Source of the DNA: an uncultured Collinsella sp.
GTDB taxonomy: Bacteria > Actinomycetota > Coriobacteriia > Coriobacteriales > Coriobacteriaceae
Length of the DNA: 9,366 bases
Reading direction: 5' to 3'
Assembly (NCBI GenBank): GCA_902494855.1
Contig: CABUVC010000055.1
Location: 1 to 9,366 of the forward strand
In this document: piece after piece, positions 5,847 to 9,366 of the stretch
Layout: each line of letters begins with the position of its first letter
Position numbering within the stretch: position 1 is the stretch's first letter
Notes under the pieces: model-generated
Database searches by the model: none
The model's input: the letters and a program-made list of their open reading frames with translations, nothing else
What the model was told of the DNA's origin: nothing
Position numbers and translations under genes: made by a program

Positions 5847-6227
5847 ATGGCGGTGCAAAGAAGGAATACCAGGCAGCGAAAGCTGGTTCTTGACGCCGTG
5901 CGCCAAAGCTATAACCATCCCACCGCCGACGAAATCTACAACGCCGTGCGCGAACAGGATGACAAGATCAGCCGCGGCACGGTCTACCGCAATCTCAATC
6001 TCTTGGCCGACGCCGGCGAGATCCTCTCCATCAAGACGCCGGGCGGCAGCCGCTTCGATCGCACGATCGAGCCGCACGCACATATCATCTGTACCTCGTG
6101 CAGCCGCGTCATCGACGTGCCGCTCCCCTTCGATGCCCAGCTCGACGCCAAAGCGTCCGAGCAAATCGGCTGGCACGTCACGTCGCACTACACCATCTTC
6201 GAGGGTCTCTGCCCCGACTGCCGGTAG
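5847..6227 (+). CDS. perR: Fur-family metalloregulator, PerR type
   Basis: A 126-residue repressor. The N-terminal winged helix (about 1-65) holds the recognition helix SRGTVYRNLNLL (42-53). The C-terminal dimerisation domain shows two CxxC pairs, Cys82/85 and Cys122/125, forming the structural zinc site. Compared with Bacillus subtilis PerR, the regulatory-metal ligands Asp85, His91, His93 and Asp104 appear as Asp71, His77, His79 and Asp90, all shifted by exactly 14, and His37 of the HPTADDIY segment appears as His24 in HPTADEIY. Asp at the last position is characteristic of PerR, where Fe-catalysed oxidation of two histidines senses hydrogen peroxide. So I infer a peroxide sensor rather than an iron (Fur) or zinc (Zur) regulator. 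It is shorter at the N-terminus than Bacillus PerR by about 14 residues. The ATG is preceded by GAGGCGAGG (5835-5843). No target gene (rubrerythrin, AhpC) is adjacent. Confidence 0.85.
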   Translation: MAVQRRNTRQRKLVLDAVRQSYNHPTADEIYNAVREQDDKISRGTVYRNLNLLADAGEILSIKTPGGSRFDRTIEPHAHIICTSCSRVIDVPLPFDAQLDAKASEQIGWHVTSHYTIFEGLCPDCR

Positions 6228-6237
6228 ATGTTCGGGA

Positions 6238-6293
6238 CATGCCTTAAAATCCACCTTTCTGCACTCTGCAGCAAAAAGAGATTCCTAGGCATG
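6238..6293. repeat. Long imperfect inverted repeat between the convergent perR and HAD genes
   Basis: CATGCCT (6238-6244) pairs with AGGCATG (6287-6293); AATC (6248-6251) pairs with GATT (6280-6283); an inner CTGCA-CTC-TGCAG hairpin sits at 6260-6272. The nested structure fills the 76-base gap where two transcripts converge, suggesting a bidirectional termination or transcript-end structure. There is no T-run after either side, so it is not a standard rho-independent terminator. Confidence 0.4.
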
Positions 6294-6303
6294 CCACATA
6301 TAT

Positions 6304-7101
6304 CTACTCGGCGAGCAGGCGGCGCAGTTCTTCTTCGACCGTGCGCACGTAGCGGACGCGGTCGTTGATGCCACGCATAGAGGGATTGCAGCTCTCCATT
6401 AGATAAGGATGGCCCACGACGTTGAGCATGTCGCGGTCGTTTTCGTTATCGCCAAACGCCATCATCTCGTCGGGCGAAATTCCCAGGGCACGACCGTAAT
6501 CGGCAAGCGCGGAGCCCTTACCCGAATCAAAGCCGATAGAGTCCGTCCACTCGGTTCCCGACGTCATCACGTCGACACGGTCGCTAAAGAGGCGCTCAAA
6601 ATACTCCAGGGCCGCCGGCTGATCCACCTCGGGCGTCTGGAAGGCAATCTTAATGACGTCCTCGTCGATGTCCTCAGGACGGTCGACCACCGCCACATCG
6701 CAGTGGACCTCATAGCGCAAATGGTCGACGAACGCATCGTTGCCGCTCATGGTGTAGAGGTGTCCCTCACACGAAAGGGTCACGTCGGCATGGGGATACG
6801 CAACCACGGCATTCGCGATATCCATAGCAAGGCTACGCTCCATGGAACGCTTGACAACGGCACGCCCCTCGTTCATCACTAGGGCTCCGTTTTCGCATAC
6901 ATAGGCGAGCTCATCGGCCACCGGGGCAAACAGGTAGCGCAAGCTCGCATATTGACGACCGCTCGCCGGCATAAACACGATGCCGCGACGATGCAGTTCA
7001 TCGATGAGCTCAAAGGCCTCGGAACGCGGCTCGTGCTCCCCCGGATGCAGCAACGTGCCGTCCAAATCGCATGCAATCAGCTTGATTCCCTCAAGACCCA
7101 T
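6304..7101 (-). CDS. Cof-type HAD-superfamily phosphatase
   Basis: A 265-residue cytosolic hydrolase of HAD subclass IIB. Motif I is CDLDGTLL with the nucleophile Asp12 and acid Asp14; motif II is PASGR with Ser47; motif III Lys195 lies in DSGKGSAL; motif IV is FGDNENDRDML with Asp218 and Asp222. The large cap (about 85-185) sits between motifs II and III, as in Cof/YidA proteins that dephosphorylate sugar phosphates, FMN or PLP-type substrates; the exact substrate is unknown. Start choice is uncertain: the ATG at 7101 has GGGG at 7108-7111 (6-base gap) and AGGAGG at 7116-7121 (14-base gap); a TTG at 7113 would add four residues but lies only 2 bases from AGGAGG. It follows the UreE-like gene by 82 bases with no terminator visible, so read-through from slyD is possible. 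Confidence 0.92.
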   Translation of the reverse strand: MGLEGIKLIACDLDGTLLHPGEHEPRSEAFELIDELHRRGIVFMPASGRQYASLRYLFAPVADELAYVCENGALVMNEGRAVVKRSMERSLAMDIANAVVAYPHADVTLSCEGHLYTMSGNDAFVDHLRYEVHCDVAVVDRPEDIDEDVIKIAFQTPEVDQPAALEYFERLFSDRVDVMTSGTEWTDSIGFDSGKGSALADYGRALGISPDEMMAFGDNENDRDMLNVVGHPYLMESCNPSMRGINDRVRYVRTVEEELRRLLAE

Positions 7102-7183
7102 ATGCTTCCCCAAAGCCTCCTATCAACAGCAAGACGGACCTTGATTGGTCGCCCCTCAAAGCCCGCCTTGCGTATACACGCGC

Positions 7184-7762
7184 TTAGCCGCGCGTCTTTT
7201 TTACGATGGTAAAGTCGGGAGCCATGCTCACGACGGCATCCGCCGCACTCGACGCAAAGCGCCGGTCCGCATCGAGTTCACGGGTAACCACCGAGAGCCG
7301 AACGCCCTCGACGCCCCGGAGCATGCGGCCCAAAACAGGCTGCACCGGCGTATACATGCGCACGGTATACTCGTCCGAATCGCCTCGGAAAAGCGGCGCG
7401 TGCATATTGCCGATCTCCCAACACGCACGCGCGAGCGCAATCGGGTCCATGCGGTCAACTTCGACCAAATAAACCTCGGCACTGCGCAGGCGCACGACAA
7501 CCGCCACGGGCACCATGCCCGAACGGTCGATGGCGAGCACGTCGCCGTCGGTAAAACGACCGCCGTCGGCAGCATCCAGCCGAACATCGACCGTGCGCCC
7601 CAGCTCCGTCACGCCCACAAGCGCGCATACATCAGCCTGGTCCCAATCGAGCAGCAGCTCGTCAACTTCAAAGACGCCGCCCAACTTCCGGCGAAGCAGG
7701 AGTTCATAGGACGGATCGTTGAGATTTCCCAAGCATGTCGTCGAAACCAAGCGTTCAGGCAT
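7184..7762 (-). CDS. ureE: UreE-like protein (nickel metallochaperone family), no urease genes nearby
   Basis: A 192-residue cytosolic protein recognised by pattern from the urease accessory protein UreE. The N-terminal half (about 36-105) follows the UreE layout: the region ending GRTVDVRLDAADGGRFTDGD parallels the family's G-x(n)-LRDGD segment, then VAVVVRLRSAEVYLVEV. The C-terminal metal-binding half contains LARACWEIGNMHAPLF (110-125), matching the UreE hallmark AYHLGNRHVPL; His121 corresponds to the nickel-binding His96 of the Klebsiella protein. PVLGRMLRGVEGVRLSVV (142-159) matches the helix after it. The second metal histidines and any His-rich tail of UreE are absent, and there is an extra N-terminal stretch (1-35). 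The ATG at 7762 lies 3 bases after the slyD stop, with GAGGG (7770-7774) 7 bases upstream, so the two form one operon. Nickel delivery to another enzyme is inference; the protein could have lost metal binding. Confidence 0.72.
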   Translation of the reverse strand: MPERLVSTTCLGNLNDPSYELLLRRKLGGVFEVDELLLDWDQADVCALVGVTELGRTVDVRLDAADGGRFTDGDVLAIDRSGMVPVAVVVRLRSAEVYLVEVDRMDPIALARACWEIGNMHAPLFRGDSDEYTVRMYTPVQPVLGRMLRGVEGVRLSVVTRELDADRRFASSAADAVVSMAPDFTIVKKTRG

Positions 7763-7765
7763 ACT

Positions 7766-8194
7766 CTAACCCTCGACCTCAACGAGCTCGATATCAAAGT
7801 TGAGGTCCTTGCCGGCCAGCTCGTGGTTGGCGTCGAGCGTCACGGCCTCGGGCGTTACGTCTATGACCACGGCGGGGACGGGCATGCCGCTCGGCGTGGA
7901 CAGGAAAAGCTTCATGCCCTTCTCGATCTGCTCGATGTTGGGAACCTGTTCGGCCGGGAAGGTAATAACCATCTCGGGGTTGTGCTCGCCGTAGGCATCG
8001 GCAGCAGGAATGTGCACGGTCTTCTTCTCGCCCACCTGCATGTCGACAACAGCGGCGTCGAAGCCCTTGATCATCTGACCGGCGCCGCAGGTGAACTCCA
8101 GCGGCTCGCCGCGATCGTAGGAGCTATCGAACTGCGTGCCGTCGTCGAGCGTGCCGCGATAATGAGTCTTGACCTTCTTGCCCTGGTTGGACAT
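7766..8194 (-). CDS. slyD: FKBP-type peptidyl-prolyl isomerase, SlyD-like
   Basis: A 142-residue cytosolic folding helper that catalyses prolyl cis-trans isomerisation and chaperones nascent proteins. FKBP core segments are clear: HYRGTLDDGTQFDSSYDRGE (11-30), GQMIKGFDAAVVDMQVGEK (39-57) and PAADAYGEHNPEMV (63-76). The insert-in-flap chaperone domain spans about 76-122, and the core resumes with LDANHELAGKDLNFDIEL (120-137), a close match to SlyD. The His/Cys-rich metal-binding tail of E. coli SlyD is missing: the protein ends at LVEVEG. The ATG at 8194 follows GGAGGT (8199-8204); an upstream in-frame start would add only a short unlikely extension. It is the first gene of the unit with the UreE-like gene. 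In E. coli, SlyD assists nickel insertion into hydrogenase, which makes this pairing notable. Confidence 0.93.
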   Translation of the reverse strand: MSNQGKKVKTHYRGTLDDGTQFDSSYDRGEPLEFTCGAGQMIKGFDAAVVDMQVGEKKTVHIPAADAYGEHNPEMVITFPAEQVPNIEQIEKGMKLFLSTPSGMPVPAVVIDVTPEAVTLDANHELAGKDLNFDIELVEVEG

Positions 8195-8212
8195 GGTAAC
8201 CTCCGTGATAAG

Positions 8213-8235
8213 GGCGGCGCACAACGCGGGCCGCC
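8213..8235 (-). other. Hairpin in the slyD 5' leader
   Basis: GGCGGC (8213-8218) pairs with GCCGCC (8230-8235), with partial extra pairing in the loop. It lies in the predicted slyD leader, 8 bases upstream of the ribosome site. There is no T-run, so it is not a terminator; it may affect transcript stability or be chance GC pairing. Confidence 0.35.
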
Positions 8236-8252
8236 GTGAACATATGGCGCTA

Positions 8253-8258
8253 ACTATA
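8253..8258 (-). promoter_or_regulatory. slyD: Candidate -10 element of the slyD unit
   Basis: TATAGT on the minus strand, preceded by GGG as at the other minus-strand candidates. It predicts a start near 8246 and a leader of about 52 nt. The -35 region is unclear (TGTCTT at 18 bases). Confidence 0.45.
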
Positions 8259-8267
8259 CCCTAGTCA

Positions 8268-8273
8268 TACAAT
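8268..8273 (+). promoter_or_regulatory. Candidate -10 element of the dipeptidase gene
   Basis: TACAAT, the same hexamer as the rnhA candidate, 41 bases before the ATG at 8315. It lies back to back with the slyD -10, so the two promoters of this divergent 120-base gap would overlap. No good -35 is present. Confidence 0.35.
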
Positions 8274-8314
8274 TCAAAGACAGTTTGCAAAGAAACGCTG
8301 CAACCGGAGGAACC

Positions 8315-9328
8315 ATGGCATATCCCGTATTTGACCTACACTGCGACACCGCCGACCGCATCGGCTGGGCCACGCTCGATCTCGACCTGCGCTTTACCGC
8401 CGGCACCGACGGTTATTTCCCCGGCGACGAAACGCATCCGCAAGATTTCGACCTCATCGAGGGCAACGCCTGCGCCATCTCGCTCGCAAAGATCGGCAAC
8501 ACGCCGTGGGCACAGTGCTTCGCCACGTTTGTCCCCGATGAGATTCCCACCGCCCACGCTGCGCGCTTCCAGGCGCAGATCATGGCGCACATGAGCGGCC
8601 AGGCAATGCTCAACCACGACCGCATGGTCAACGTACGCAGCGCGGCAGACATTCGCCCTGTGCTCAAGGACGGCAAGGTCGCTTGCATCCACACCATCGA
8701 AAACGCGACGTTCTTTGCCGAAGACCCCGCGCTGATCGAGGTGCTCAAGAGCCTGGGCGTACTCATGTCATCACTCAGCTGGAACGCGCAGGGACCGCTC
8801 GCGAGCGGCCACGACACCCACGCCGGCCTCACCGCCGCCGGCATCGAGGCGCTTACGCAGATGGAGCACGCCGGCATGGTACTTGACGTCTCCCACCTCA
8901 ACGATGAGTGCTTTGACGAGGTCGCCGCCCGCGCCACGCGTCCCTTCGTCGCCAGCCACTCCAACTCCCGTGCGGTTTGCGGCGCCAAACGCAACCTTAC
9001 CGACGACCAGTTCCGCACCATTCGCGACATGGGTGGCATCGTTGGCCTCAACTACTGCAGCGAGTTCCTTTCCAACGACGCAACCGACAAGACCGCCGCA
9101 GACGTCACCTTCGACCAGCTGGCGGCACATATCGAGCACTGGCTCGACCTGGGCGGCGAGGACGTCATCGCGCTCGGCGGCGACTGGGACGGCGCCACTG
9201 TGCCCGCTTTCCTCTCCGATGCCAGCAAGATGCCCGAGTTCCAGAACATGCTTTCCAAGCATTTTGGCAAGACCGTGATGCAAAAGCTCTGCAGCGACAA
9301 CGCGCTTGCCTTCTTCGAGCGTTATTAA
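8315..9328 (+). CDS. Membrane dipeptidase family (M19) zinc hydrolase
   Basis: A 337-residue enzyme of peptidase family M19, which hydrolyses dipeptides, including those with D-residues. All expected metal ligands are visible: His9 and Asp11 in DLHCDT, the bridging Glu129 in IHTIENA, His194 in DVSHLND, His215 in ASHSNSRAV, and Asp290 in GGDWDG. The length is normal for bacterial members. There is no signal peptide or membrane segment, so despite the family name it is probably cytosolic, acting in peptide use or recycling. The ATG at 8315 has GGAGGA at 8306-8311; an upstream TTG at 8285 would add ten residues and absorb the ribosome site, so it is rejected. The gene is transcribed away from slyD. 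The 38 bases after its stop contain the palindrome CGGCATGCCG (9351-9360), but the window ends before a terminator could be judged. Confidence 0.93.
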   Translation: MAYPVFDLHCDTADRIGWATLDLDLRFTAGTDGYFPGDETHPQDFDLIEGNACAISLAKIGNTPWAQCFATFVPDEIPTAHAARFQAQIMAHMSGQAMLNHDRMVNVRSAADIRPVLKDGKVACIHTIENATFFAEDPALIEVLKSLGVLMSSLSWNAQGPLASGHDTHAGLTAAGIEALTQMEHAGMVLDVSHLNDECFDEVAARATRPFVASHSNSRAVCGAKRNLTDDQFRTIRDMGGIVGLNYCSEFLSNDATDKTAADVTFDQLAAHIEHWLDLGGEDVIALGGDWDGATVPAFLSDASKMPEFQNMLSKHFGKTVMQKLCSDNALAFFERY

Positions 9329-9366
9329 TTTCACATCCCTTGAGCGGGCCGGCATGCCGAACGGTC

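Noticed and set aside
7170..7183. GCGT/ACGC mini-hairpin after the UreE-like gene as a terminator
   Set aside because: Very short stem with no T-run on the minus strand; read-through to the HAD gene remains possible.
7145..8239. A 364-codon open frame on the plus strand opposite the UreE-like and slyD genes
   Set aside because: Antisense shadow in GC-rich DNA; the minus-strand genes have family motifs and strong ribosome sites.

Overview
The window looks like chromosomal housekeeping DNA from a GC-rich, anaerobic, gut-type bacterium. My best guess is class Coriobacteriia, probably Collinsella. This rests on base composition, strong GGAGG-type ribosome sites, the gene mix (O-acetylhomoserine sulfhydrylase, PerR-type Fur protein, M19 dipeptidase) and the style of the secreted protein at the left end. 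It is inference, not a database match. I see no rRNA, tRNA, CRISPR, insertion sequence or phage gene.

Left block (33-2432, minus strand): a secreted coiled-coil protein of unknown function, and upstream of it metY. metY makes homocysteine (or cysteine) from O-acetyl-amino acids and sulfide. The two are separated by a near-perfect rho-independent terminator serving metY.

Central regulatory region (2433-2704): metY and a divergent LysR-type regulator gene share 272 bases. This stretch holds a clear metY promoter (TTGACC-17-TACTAT), a perfect LysR-type dyad centred about 65 bases upstream of the predicted metY start, and a metY leader of about 177 nt. The leader encodes a 17-residue, two-cysteine peptide (2494-2547) behind a perfect AGGAGG site. 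It also carries a chain of mutually exclusive AGGAG/CTCCT pairings that ends at the metY ribosome site. I propose a dual control: LysR activation plus cysteine-sensing leader-peptide attenuation.

Right-going block (2705-6227, plus strand): lysR, RNase HI (rnhA, GTG start), a Gfo/Idh/MocA-type oxidoreductase with an acylphosphatase 2 bases behind it, and a PerR-type Fur-family regulator that keeps every metal ligand of Bacillus PerR.

Convergent block (6304-8194, minus strand): an FKBP/SlyD-type prolyl isomerase is followed 3 bases later by a protein with the UreE nickel-chaperone fold signature, then a Cof-type HAD phosphatase. No urease structural gene lies in the window, so the slyD-ureE pair looks like a stand-alone metal-handling or folding module. 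Divergent from slyD, at the right end, is a zinc-dependent membrane-dipeptidase-family (M19) gene.

The most interesting elements are the metY leader and the slyD/ureE-like pair. The remainder appears ordinary.
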